DNA of 54,333 bases, taken from NCBI GenBank assembly GCA_009692615.1, contig SHYW01000021.1, positions 1 through 54,333 on the forward strand. Direction: 5' to 3'. Below the pieces are notes generated by a model. It was not told the origin of the DNA, ran no database searches, and saw only the letters and a list, made by a program, of their open reading frames with translations. Below, in pieces: positions 17,534 through 25,812 of the stretch. This stretch comes from Deltaproteobacteria bacterium. Its GTDB lineage: Bacteria > Desulfobacterota > Binatia > UBA9968. The stretch's first letter is position 1. Every line of letters starts with the position of its first letter. The translations under genes were made by a program, and so were the position numbers.

Positions 17534-18682
17534 TCATCCGGGTCGTTCTTTTAGAATCAACGGCGCGCGCGGCTCTTGCTGGAAGTCGAAGCAGTCGAGC
17601 AGATCGTTGGCCTTGGCATCAAGATCGTTAAGCGGCGCCACGTTGAAAAGCCGTTCGATCGTGCGCAGCACGCTCATGTGCGAATACAACGTATGGGAAA
17701 CATAGCCGCGCTTGGCGTAGGGGCTAAGTATCAAGCAGGGAATCCGATAGCCGTATCTTACGTTTCCTTCCACGGCGGGCGGCGTGACGTGATCCCAGAA
17801 GCCGCCCCACTCGTCGTAGACGATAAAGATCGCGCATTTTGGCCATAATGGCCCTTGCATCACCGCGTTGACCTTCGCCACGGTCCAGTTTTCGCCGCGC
17901 TTTACGCTGTACGGCGGATGCTCGCTATCGCGCAGGCTCGGCGTTACCCATGACATGGCGGGAAGCTTGCCGCCCAAAGCATCCGCAGTGAAACCGGAAA
18001 GCGGCACGATATTGCCGCTCGCCTCGGCATTTTTAAACAGCGCCACCAAAGGTATGCCGCCGTTGTAGTTCTTCCAGGACACGCCTTTGTCGCTCAGCCG
18101 ATCGGCGATGGTCGTCATTTCATATTTGCCTTTGAGCTCGCCCAAGATATTGTCGAGGCTCGGAGTCTGCGCCGCCATCAGCATGAAATAGTTCGGATGC
18201 GATGGACCGCGAATGTCGGCGAAATAATTGTCGCACAAAACAAACTCGCGAGCGTAGGCAAAGTAATTGGGAATGTCCTGCTCTACATAATGACAGTTAC
18301 CGCGCGGGCCGCGGATCACTCCGTACAATGCATCGCGGCGTCCATGCGGAGGATCCAGCGTTTCGTCATCGCAGCGCGAGCTGGTGGTTTTGCCATTGCC
18401 GCCGGGAAAGGTGCCAAAATAATTATCGTAACTGTGATTCTCGCGAAAGATCAGGATCACATGCTCAATGGGCAGTCGAGATCTTTCAGCTTGACCGAAG
18501 ACCTGACGCAGGGGCGATGAGGCAAAACCTCCCAGCAGTCCAGCCGATGCAACGGCGCTAATTCTGAGAAACCGGCGCCGGGTTAAATGAACGTCCGCGC
18601 CATAGACTGCTTGACCACTAACTTTTTCGGCTCCCTGCGCTTGATCTAAACCCTTACCGATGATTGAAGTTGGATTTGCCAT
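17534..18682 (-). CDS. Tat-type phosphoesterase (phospholipase C / acid phosphatase family) with a CoxL-derived N-terminus
   Basis: A 382-residue protein. From residue 33 it has a twin-arginine signal (TRRRFLRISAVASAGLLGG) and a phosphoesterase domain: HVILIFRENHSYDNYFGTF, RGPSHPNYFML, IVYDEWGGFWDHV, and PCLILSPYAKRGYVSH followed by YSHMSVLRTIERL. Such enzymes hydrolyse phosphate mono- or diesters outside the cytoplasm. The first 32 residues (MANPTSIIGKGL to AVYGADVHL) are not phosphoesterase sequence but match the N-terminus of the CoxL-like protein at 13984. The gene therefore appears to be an in-frame fusion to the 5' end of another molybdenum-hydroxylase gene. AGGA precedes the ATG, and no start codon is seen between the fusion point and the Tat motif. 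Export with such an extension is doubtful. Confidence 0.85.
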   Translation of the reverse strand: MANPTSIIGKGLDQAQGAEKVSGQAVYGADVHLTRRRFLRISAVASAGLLGGFASSPLRQVFGQAERSRLPIEHVILIFRENHSYDNYFGTFPGGNGKTTSSRCDDETLDPPHGRRDALYGVIRGPRGNCHYVEQDIPNYFAYAREFVLCDNYFADIRGPSHPNYFMLMAAQTPSLDNILGELKGKYEMTTIADRLSDKGVSWKNYNGGIPLVALFKNAEASGNIVPLSGFTADALGGKLPAMSWVTPSLRDSEHPPYSVKRGENWTVAKVNAVMQGPLWPKCAIFIVYDEWGGFWDHVTPPAVEGNVRYGYRIPCLILSPYAKRGYVSHTLYSHMSVLRTIERLFNVAPLNDLDAKANDLLDCFDFQQEPRAPLILKERPG

Positions 18683-18740
18683 GCGTGATCCTACTTTCGT
18701 TTTGTTATGTTAGGTTAGCTGAAAGTTGCGATTCATGACT

Positions 18741-19231
18741 CGATGATGACTGAACACTCCGGCCACTGCATTTCAGACCCGCCTTTTATCGTAGAATTTG
18801 ATGAGAGCAAACACTTTTCGCGGGCGTGATTTTTGACACTGGCAACCTATCCGGAATACTTTCCGCTCGGCTTCTCTCGGTCACGCTGGCAAGAACTTCG
18901 ACGCGATATTGACGCCAAAGACGATCAACCCTTCGACCGCGACGAACGGCGCGCCTGGTACGACACGCTGAGAGATTTGGTGCCGCTAATCCACGGCAAT
19001 CAACTCGGCATTTCGCGATCGGGGTATGAACCCCGCTCGCGACCAAAGGGGATGCTCGCCCCCTTTGAAAACCCCATTTAGTTGTGCCCGCCGCAAGCAG
19101 CGGGGAATATTAGATTATACCAACCGTGCGCCTGTTCGCCGAAGAGTACGAGTGGTGCAGCCTCGACACGAGCTCGGCCGCTGCCGTGTCAGTCTTCAGA
19201 GCGCTGCTCCAAGCTCGTCGACAATACCCGC
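18741..19231 (+). pseudogene. Decayed second copy of the nuclease-like gene at 16803
   Basis: The blocks FIVEFDES, then WQELRRDIDAKDDQPFDRDE, RRAWYDTLRDLVP and VRLFAEEYEWCSL match the gene at 16803-17507 closely. About 200 bp between the first CACTGC and the GACCCGCCTTTTATCG block is deleted. A TGA follows the SRA residues at about 18828, the frame then shifts, and about 110 bp with hairpin-forming sequence is inserted at about 19012-19122. It cannot make the full protein. It marks an older duplication of this neighbourhood. Confidence 0.8.
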
Positions 19232-19307
19232 GATCCGAATCTTAACGAGCACGAACACGATTACGCCCATTGCAAGTTGTCGCTTTGTGGTTAAGTTGTA
19301 GTCGACC

Positions 19308-20420
19308 ATGGCGGATCAAGATTATTACAAAACACTCGGCGTGCCGCGCGGCGCATCGAAAGACGATGTGCGCAAGGCGTACCGCAAACTCGCGCGCAAG
19401 TATCATCCCGATATCAACCCCGGCAACAAAGAGGCGGAAAACAAGTTTAAAGAGTTATCGGTTGCCTACGACGTCCTGAGCGACGAAAAAAAGCGCAAGC
19501 TTTATGACGAATTCGGCGAAGCCGGATTGGCCGCTGGATTCGACGCCGAGAAGGCGCGCAGCTACGACCAATGGCGCCAGCAGTCGGAGCGTGCCGGTGG
19601 TGTCCATGAATTCAACGTCGACGATCTCGGCGATATTTTCGGTGGTATGTTCCGGCAGGGCGCCCGCGCGCAAACCGGACCGCAGCGCGGCGCCGACATC
19701 GAATCGCGCATGGAGATCGACTTCCTCGATGCCGTGCGCGGCTTTCAAACCGCGATCACGCTCGAACGGCCGGTCGCCTGCGATACCTGCCTCGGCTCTG
19801 GAACTAAAGCTGGAACAGCACCCACCGCTTGTCCGCAATGCGGCGGCAGCGGCAGCGTCGCCGTCGGCCACGGGCCGTTACAGTTTCGCCAACCTTGTCC
19901 GCGCTGCTCGGGAAGCGGCAAACTCCCTGGCGACCCGTGCGCCGTTTGCCGCGGCAGCGGCCGCGTCACCCGTTCCGAAACGATTCGCGTCAATATTCCG
20001 CCCGGCGCCGATCCCGGCAAGCGCATTCGCTTGCGCGGCAAAGGCGAAGCGGGAATTCGCGGCGGGCCGGCGGGCGATCTCTATATCACTCCGCGCATTC
20101 GGCCCCATCCGATCCTGACGCGCGCCGGTCGAGATTTATCCATGGACTTGCCGATCACGGTCGGCGAAGCCGTGCGCGGCGCCGGCGTCGAGGTGCCTAC
20201 CGCCATTGGAGCGATCAACGTGAAAATTCCCGCCGGCGCACAGAGCGGCCAACAACTGCGCATCAAAGGTAAAGGAGTCGCCGCCCACGGCCAAACTCCC
20301 GCCGGCGATTTATATCTGCGGCTGATGGTGCGTGTGCCGAAGGACGAACTTGCCCAAGAAGTAATCGACCGGATCGACCAAGCCTACGGCGAGGACGTGC
20401 GCAAAGATCTGCGACTTTAG
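19308..20420 (+). CDS. dnaJ: Co-chaperone DnaJ (class I J-protein)
   Basis: A 370-residue cytoplasmic Hsp70 partner. The J domain is residues 1-70 with the HPD motif in [10 protein letters not shown] short linker with GDIFGGMF replaces a long Gly/Phe region. Four CxxCxGxG zinc-binding repeats ([32 protein letters not shown]) are complete, and the C-terminal beta-sandwich contains [13 protein letters not shown] and [10 protein letters not shown]. It activates DnaK ATPase and delivers unfolded substrates. A MerR-type gene follows 14 bp downstream, as in dnaJ/hspR and cbpA/cbpM pairs. No dnaK or grpE is present here. Confidence 0.95.
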   Translation: MADQDYYKTLGVPRGASKDDVRKAYRKLARKYHPDINPGNKEAENKFKELSVAYDVLSDEKKRKLYDEFGEAGLAAGFDAEKARSYDQWRQQSERAGGVHEFNVDDLGDIFGGMFRQGARAQTGPQRGADIESRMEIDFLDAVRGFQTAITLERPVACDTCLGSGTKAGTAPTACPQCGGSGSVAVGHGPLQFRQPCPRCSGSGKLPGDPCAVCRGSGRVTRSETIRVNIPPGADPGKRIRLRGKGEAGIRGGPAGDLYITPRIRPHPILTRAGRDLSMDLPITVGEAVRGAGVEVPTAIGAINVKIPAGAQSGQQLRIKGKGVAAHGQTPAGDLYLRLMVRVPKDELAQEVIDRIDQAYGEDVRKDLRL

Positions 20421-20434
20421 CGGAGGAAGCCAAG

Positions 20435-20728
20435 ATGCCGCGAAAATATCTGCGCATTACCGAAGTGACAAAAATCTGCGGCGTTGACGTCAAGTTCGTC
20501 AAGCGCCTGGAGCAGGAAAAAGTCATCTACCCAATCATCCGCCACAGCGAAAAGTTTTATCCGCTCAACCAGGTCGACCGCGTTCGTATCGCCCGCCTAC
20601 TCATCGAAGAAATGGGCGTCAATCTCGAAGGCGCCGAAGTCGCGCTCAACATGCGCGAGCAAATGATCGCCATGCAGCGCCAATTCAGTGAAATACTCCG
20701 TCTGCTCGGCCGCGAGCTCAACAAGTAA
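20435..20728 (+). CDS. MerR-like regulator / chaperone modulator (CbpM/HspR type)
   Basis: A 97-residue protein with an N-terminal MerR-type helix-turn-helix (LRITEVTKICGVDVKFVKRLE), an atypical wing, and a C-terminal helix (VALNMREQMIAMQRQFSEIL). GGAGGAAG precedes the ATG, 14 bp after dnaJ. Relatives either repress the chaperone operon (HspR) or bind the J domain directly and inhibit it (CbpM). The pairing with dnaJ supports either role; sequence alone does not decide. Confidence 0.85.
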   Translation: MPRKYLRITEVTKICGVDVKFVKRLEQEKVIYPIIRHSEKFYPLNQVDRVRIARLLIEEMGVNLEGAEVALNMREQMIAMQRQFSEILRLLGRELNK

Positions 20729-21047
20729 AGTGGGCTAGATGATTCAATGGGCCGGCTTATTATGCCCTTCATATTGTGTTCGAGTCCGGGTCTGGTTAGA
20801 GCAGCAAAGACCACTCGCATCGTATCTGCGCAGAATTCGTTTTTGATTTCCAACCATTGCTAGTTCGACTCGGGCTACGGCTTCCGGACCATCGGCAGCT
20901 TTTTCTAATCGGGTCCAGGAAACGGCCGCTTGCCAAGCGCGGATCGCCGCCTGATTTTGACGACGTGGCGCAAGGGTGACGCAGAAAAGCCAGCGAGAAC
21001 CATTTGGCAGCACAGGGCGAATATCGGAAAGATCGAAAGTAGGTCAC
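20729..21047. other. Region with no recognisable gene
   Basis: Two overlapping minus-strand frames (20744-21013 and 20796-21047) are open but have no family features or ribosome site. It may be remnant sequence next to the MFS pseudogene. Confidence 0.4.
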
Positions 21048-21380
21048 TTGGCGTCTAAAAAGACCGGTGTCAATTTACTCCTGCGTTCGTTAGCTTCAAG
21101 AAACTATCGCATCTATTTTTTCGGCCAAGCGCGGCCGCGTGATCAGTCTATTTGTCATGGCGCGCCGCGGCGTCGAAGCCTTTGGCAGTTTGTTGGCCGG
21201 CGTGCTGGCGGACAATTTCGGCACGCCGGACACCTTGCTGATCGGCGGCATCGTTTGCCTGCTCGCTTCCCTCGCCTTCGCCACCAAAGTATCGTTGCTA
21301 AAGAGTGCGAGCATTTCCTTCTACAACAATCGACGGGCGGTAAAATCAGCGGCTCTGGTTGACAGCGGCGCGCCCGGTTG
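21048..21380 (+). pseudogene. MFS transporter remnant with large internal deletion
   Basis: Bases 21048-21130 encode an exporter-type N-terminus (LLLRSLASRNYRIYFFGQ). After a frameshift, 21139-21365 encode the C-terminal part (ISLFVMARRGVEAFGSLLAG, LADNFGTPDTLLIGG). About 300 codons between these parts, covering most membrane segments, are gone. The style resembles the EntS/DUF894-type exporter at 48353, but it is a different sequence. Confidence 0.7.
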
Positions 21381-21453
21381 ATTACTCTCGTCGCCAAGCG
21401 AACCGTGGCGGAGAAAAAATCCAGCGCAGCACTGAATTAGAAATAGATTCAAC

Positions 21454-22749
21454 GTGAAAAGAGTTTTAGCGATTATTTTGGGCGGCGGCGCGGGAACCCG
21501 GCTTTATCCGCTGACCAAACTGCGCGCCAAACCGGCGGTGCCGTTGGGCGCCAAGTATCGCTTGATCGATATTCCGATCAGCAACTGCATCAACTCGGAG
21601 ATCCAGCGCATCTATGTTTTGACCCAGTTCAACTCCGCTTCGCTCAACCGCCATATCGCGCGCACCTACGCCGGCGCCAGCGCCGGATTCTCGCCAGGGT
21701 TTGTCGAAGTCCTGGCCGCCCAGCAAACTCCGGAGAGCCCCAATTGGTTCGAAGGCACCGCCGACGCCGTGCGCAAATACCGCTGGCTATTCGCCGAGTG
21801 GGATGTCGATCAATATTTGATTCTGTCCGGCGATCACCTGTACCGCATGAACTACGCCGAGTTCATCCAGCGCCATCGCGACACCAAGGCCGACATCACG
21901 CTCTCGGTGGTGCCGGTGGAAGAGAACCGTGCGTCCGAGTTCGGCTTGATGAACGTGGCCCAAGACGGCCGAGTGCTGTCGTTTAGCGAGAAGCCCCTTG
22001 GCGCGGCGCTCAAGGCGATGGCGGTCGACACCACGGTGCTCGGCCTGTCACCCGCGGAAGCGCAGTAATCGCCGTACATCGCCTCCATGGGTATTTATGT
22101 TTTCGACAAACAAGTGATGCTCGATCTGCTCCACGACGCGCCCAACCGCACCGACTTCGGCAGAGAAATTATTCCCGCGGCGGCGAAGGATCGCAACGTC
22201 CAGGCCTATCTCTTCAAAGATTACTGGGAAGACATCGGCACCATCGAAGGATTTTACAATGCCAACCTAGCGCTCACCTACCAGCCCGATCCGCCGTTCA
22301 GCTTTTACGACGAGAAGGCGCCGATCTATACTCGCTCGCGTCATCTGCCGCCGACCAAATTGCTCGACAGCCACGTCATCGAATCGATGATCGGCGAGGG
22401 CAGCATTATCAAAGAATGCACGGTGAAACGCTCAGTGATCGGCATCCGCTCGCGCATCGAAACCGGCTGCGTCATCGACAACGCGTTGTTAATGGGCGCG
22501 GACTACTATGAATCGCCGCTCGAACGGGCGAAAGCTTTGGAGAGCGGCAAAGTACCGCTGGGCGTCGGCGCCAACAGCACCATACAAAAAGCGATCGTCG
22601 ACAAAAACGCCCGCATCGGCCGCAACGTGCGAATCGTCAACCAAGACCACGTCCAAGAAGCCACCCGCGAAGAACTAGGCTTCGTTATCCGTAGCGGCAT
22701 CGTCGTGGTGATCAAGAACGCGACCATTCCAGATGGCATGGTGATTTAG
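21454..22749 (+). pseudogene. glgC: Glucose-1-phosphate adenylyltransferase interrupted by one in-frame TAA
   Basis: The reading frame is full length (about 431 codons) except for a TAA at 22066-22068, between AEAQ and [12 protein letters not shown]. GlgC makes ADP-glucose for glycogen. Visible features are the nucleotide loop [43 protein letters not shown] and the C-terminal left-handed beta-helix ([14 protein letters not shown]). Plant/cyanobacterial-type enzymes have the same length. No frameshift or other lesion is seen, so the event is recent, a sequencing error, or read-through. ATG 22087 could restart the C-terminal half, which lacks the catalytic N-terminal portion. GTG start. No other glycogen gene is nearby. 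Confidence 0.85.
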
Positions 22750-22765
22750 CGCGAAAGACTCGGCA

Positions 22766-23935
22766 TCAAGTCGGGTCCGACGATTCCTCAGATTTTTTCT
22801 TCCGCATCCCGCCAGCCACCATCTTGTACTCGAACAAACGGCAATCGAGCGCGCCGTTGAACAGCGGTATACGTTTGGAGACCGCCAGACGGATGAGCTT
22901 GGGCAACATCATATCGGCGCTGAGCAGATAAGCGCGCCAGCCGGTGAACTGTTTTTTAAAAACGTCGCCGATCTTGGGATAGAGCTCGGCTAACCCTTGC
23001 TGCTCGCCGAGCCGCACGCCGTAGGGCGGGTTGGTGACGATGACGCCTTCGGCGGCCGGCGCCGTGATGTCAAGGATATTGGCGCATTTCAAACTGACGA
23101 CTTGCTCCAAACCCGCGCCAGCGAGGTTAGCACCGGCGGCGCGTAGCACGTCGGCGGAAAGATCGCTGCCATAAATCGGCTGGGCAGTACGCGGCTTGCG
23201 GCGCGCGCCGCGCTTGTGAGTCAACTCGCGCCAGTGCGGCGCATCGAAGTTCTTGAATTTTTCAAACGCGAAATGGCGGCCCAATCCCGGCGCGATGTCG
23301 AGCGCCATGGACGCCGCTTCCATCAAAATGGTTGCGCTGCCGCACATCGGGTCGAGCAGCGGCACACCGGGAGTCCAACCCGCTAGGCGAAGAATTCCCG
23401 CGGCGAGATTTTCTCTGAGCGGCGCTTCGCCGGTGGCGATCCGTTGACCGCGTTTGAACAACGGCTCGCCCGTGGTGTCGAGATAGAGCGTAAACTCGCG
23501 ATCGCTCAGATGACCTTGCAGCGACACATCCGGCGCCCGGGTGTCGACACTCGGGCGGCGATTCGAAAGAGCGCGAATTTTATCGCACACCGCGTCTTTG
23601 ATTTTAAGCGTAATGAAGTTGAGACTGGTAAGCGGGCTTTTGGTCGCCGAGACATCGACGCGAATCGTCAGCGCCGGATCCAACCAATCGGTCCACGCCG
23701 GCGCGTAAGCAGTGCGATAAACATCCTCTTCGCCGCGATAAGCGCCGCTGGCGACCTGCCAGAGCACCCGGCTGGCGATGCGGCTTTCGAGATTGACGCG
23801 ATAGCACAGGACGAACTCGCCGGCGAACTGCACGCCGCCGCCGACGGCGTGAACTTTATCGGCGCCCAATTGGCGCAGCTCGTCGACGAGCAGCAATTCC
23901 AAACCGCGCGGGCAGGTAGCGAAGAATTTTTCCAT
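22766..23935 (-). CDS. THUMP-domain class I RNA N2-guanine methyltransferase (RlmL N-half-like)
   Basis: A 389-residue protein. Residues 1-160 hold a ferredoxin-like/THUMP RNA-binding region (MEKFFATCPRGLELLLVDEL, DRE-FTLYLDTTGEPLFKRG). The rest is a Rossmann methyltransferase with DPMCGSATILMEAA (SAM motif I region) and catalytic TNPPYGVRLG (NPPY). This matches the first half of RlmL, which methylates G2445 of 23S rRNA; single-domain homologues without the RlmK half are common. The C-terminus is a Lys/Ser-rich tail. It is convergent with glgC (16-bp gap). Ribosomal target is inferred. Confidence 0.9.
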   Translation of the reverse strand: MEKFFATCPRGLELLLVDELRQLGADKVHAVGGGVQFAGEFVLCYRVNLESRIASRVLWQVASGAYRGEEDVYRTAYAPAWTDWLDPALTIRVDVSATKSPLTSLNFITLKIKDAVCDKIRALSNRRPSVDTRAPDVSLQGHLSDREFTLYLDTTGEPLFKRGQRIATGEAPLRENLAAGILRLAGWTPGVPLLDPMCGSATILMEAASMALDIAPGLGRHFAFEKFKNFDAPHWRELTHKRGARRKPRTAQPIYGSDLSADVLRAAGANLAGAGLEQVVSLKCANILDITAPAAEGVIVTNPPYGVRLGEQQGLAELYPKIGDVFKKQFTGWRAYLLSADMMLPKLIRLAVSKRIPLFNGALDCRLFEYKMVAGGMRKKKSEESSDPT

Positions 23936-23971
23936 GAGAATAATTTAATAATGGCATTTAGCCAGCAATAA

Positions 23972-24003
23972 AAAAGGGCAACCCTACTGGTTGCCCTTTT
24001 TTT
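23972..24003. terminator. Rho-independent terminator, usable from both sides
   Basis: aagggcaacc and ggttgccctt form a 10-bp stem with loop ctact, an A-run before and a T-run after. It lies between the RRM protein gene and the methyltransferase gene, both on the minus strand. Read on that strand it terminates the RRM transcript. Confidence 0.9.
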
Positions 24004-24025
24004 AGTTCGTTCGATTAAGAAAAAA

Positions 24026-24373
24026 CTACCAGCGGTTGCGTCCGCCGCCGCCACCCTCGCGGCCGCCGCGTCCACCGCCGCCGCCGCCACGATTGCCGCC
24101 GCCGGCGCCGAAGCCTTCACGCTTCGCCATCGGTTTGGCTTCGTTGACCGTCAAGGTGCGGCCGTCGAGCTGGGTGCCGTTGAGGCTTTCGATCGCCTTC
24201 TGCGCTTCGCCGCTGGAGCTCATCTCGACGAAGCCGAAGCCGCGCGATTGGCCAGTGAACTTATCGGACACCACGCTGGCGGATTCCACCGTGCCATGTT
24301 CCGCGAAGATTTCTTGCAGCCGGTCGCCGGTTACCGAATACGGTAAGCCGCCGACATATAATTTGTTACCCAT
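24026..24373 (-). CDS. Glycine-rich RNA-binding protein with one RRM
   Basis: A 115-residue protein. The RRM spans residues 3-80 with RNP2 (KLYVGGL) and RNP1 (SRGFGFVEM). It ends in a Gly/Arg-rich tail of about 28 residues finishing RNRW. Bacterial proteins of this type (Rbp family) bind RNA and are often cold-induced. A strong TAGGAGG site lies just upstream of the ATG, and a clear terminator follows, so it is probably a well-expressed single-gene unit. The tail is low-complexity and resembles plant and cyanobacterial GRPs. Confidence 0.93.
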   Translation of the reverse strand: MGNKLYVGGLPYSVTGDRLQEIFAEHGTVESASVVSDKFTGQSRGFGFVEMSSSGEAQKAIESLNGTQLDGRTLTVNEAKPMAKREGFGAGGGNRGGGGGGRGGREGGGGGRNRW

Positions 24374-24726
24374 GTTCTCCTCCTAAGAGAATGTTATTGG
24401 TCTTTGACCCTGAGAATTGAACCGCTAAATGGCTACCGAACATGGGCTAACTGCTAAACTGCTCGCTGATCGGATTTTCCTTTAGATATTGTTCGCAAGG
24501 AGAGACTGACAGGGGCCTTCATGCTTCAATGTCCTCTATCAGAAGGCCGTATACTGATGAAGATGTTTCACCCTAGAGCTTAAGGGTCGTAATGTCAATG
24601 GCACTCGCCGCAGCGCAACTTCGCGTTACGCCGACGTTGCCGCCGCACTGCGATAATAATAGGCTGGCAACCGTTGCTCATGCTACAAGAGACAGGTTGG
24701 AAGTGTCAGGGAATGTTAGGAGCGCC
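24374..24726. other. Divergent promoter region between RRM gene and binding protein
   Basis: This 353-bp gap must hold promoters for the RRM gene (leftward) and the binding-protein operon (rightward). I can point to the two ribosome sites (around 24378 and 24717) but not to a convincing -10/-35 pair or a structured leader. The longer frame starting at 24592 is rejected as a start for the binding protein. Confidence 0.5.
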
Positions 24727-25692
24727 ATGAAGAAATATTTTGCTCTCACCGGTTTATTCGTCTTGCTCATCGGCACCGCCGCCTTCGCCCAGGATCGCAT
24801 ACGTATCGGCGTGCCGCTCTTGCCGACGGTCTCCTATCCGGTGTTCATCGCCCATGAACGAGGCTTCTTCGAAAAAAATGGCCTCAAAGCCGAGATCATC
24901 CGCATCAACAGCGAGCCAACAACTTATCAAGCCTTGATCTCCGGCGACATCGACGCCACGTCCGGCGCCCCCACCGGTTTGGTGCAAGCCAATTTACAGG
25001 GCGTGCCGGTGGTTTCTCTCGGCAGTTGGGATAATTTGGTGTCGTATACGATCATGACCAAAGAGCGCATCGACGATTTGTCGCAGCTACGCGGCAAAAA
25101 AGTCGGCATCAACCGGATCGGCGGCAAGTCTTCGCTCATACTCCGCGTCATGCTCGAAGATGCCGGCTTGAACACTTCGAAGGATGTCACCTTGCTGCAA
25201 CTGGGCGGCTCGCAAGAAAGATTGTCGGCGCTGGTGCGCGGCGGCATCGACGCCGCGCCGGTGGACTTCGCCTTCGAACCGAAAATGAAGCAGCTAGGTT
25301 TTCATCTAGTCACCGGTAAAAAAACTCCCTTCATGAACGGACCGATCACGGTCACCGCGGCGTCATTGAAGGCTAACCGCGGTAAATGGGTGCGATTTGT
25401 CAAAGCCTACTTGGAAGCGACTCAGTACATGGTCACAGTCAAAGACGGTTCCGTGGATGTCCTCAAGCGAATTCTTGGCACCGACGAGCGCGAAACTTTG
25501 GACTATGCCTACGAGCAGATGCGCCAGCGCGCCACCGTCGATCTGGTCGCGCCCGAGGCGGCGCTGGAAAATCTCATCAAAATGGTCGCCTACGTCGACA
25601 AACGCGCGCCGTCGGTCGATCGCAGCAAGCTGGTCGACTATTCGATCCTCAAAGAACTAGCGGCGACCAGACAACTGCCGGAGAAAAAGTGA
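24727..25692 (+). CDS. ABC transporter substrate-binding protein, NMT1-like (orphan)
   Basis: A 321-residue exported protein. The start at 24727 (MKKYFALTG) is set by TAGGAG four bases upstream and a perfect signal peptide ending GTAAFA-QD. Mature features are YPVFIAHERGFFEKNGLK, ALISGDIDATSGAP, DLSQLRGKKVGIN and LGGSQERLSALVRGGIDAAP. It is the first of four plus-strand genes (binding protein, carboxyltransferase, UbiD, gamma carbonic anhydrase), which suggests uptake or sensing of a carboxylated substrate. No membrane permease is nearby. Ligand unknown. Confidence 0.9.
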   Translation: MKKYFALTGLFVLLIGTAAFAQDRIRIGVPLLPTVSYPVFIAHERGFFEKNGLKAEIIRINSEPTTYQALISGDIDATSGAPTGLVQANLQGVPVVSLGSWDNLVSYTIMTKERIDDLSQLRGKKVGINRIGGKSSLILRVMLEDAGLNTSKDVTLLQLGGSQERLSALVRGGIDAAPVDFAFEPKMKQLGFHLVTGKKTPFMNGPITVTAASLKANRGKWVRFVKAYLEATQYMVTVKDGSVDVLKRILGTDERETLDYAYEQMRQRATVDLVAPEAALENLIKMVAYVDKRAPSVDRSKLVDYSILKELAATRQLPEKK

Positions 25693-25696
25693 AAGA

Positions 25697-25800
25697 ATGG
25701 AGTGATGGAGCGTGGAAGAATGGAGTGTTGGAATGATGGAGTACTGGAGTGTTGGGATCGGAAACCCATCACTCCACCACTCCAGTACTCCAACACTCCA
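25697..25800. repeat. ACTCCAGTACTCC hairpin repeat, second copy
   Basis: Repeated ggagtgatgg and ggagtgttgg units lead to ggagtactggagtgttggg, whose inverted copy cactccagtactccaacac follows after a 30-bp centre. It is the same family as 8357-8434. Confidence 0.75.
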
Positions 25801-25812
25801 ACTTTGTCCCCT

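Noticed and set aside
24592-24726. Upstream start for the binding protein at 24592
   Set aside because: The extension is not signal-peptide-like; ATG 24727 has a good ribosome site and a perfect signal peptide.
25697-25800. CRISPR array suggested by repeated ggagtg units
   Set aside because: Units are irregular with no spacers of constant length; it is an inverted hairpin repeat also found at 8357.
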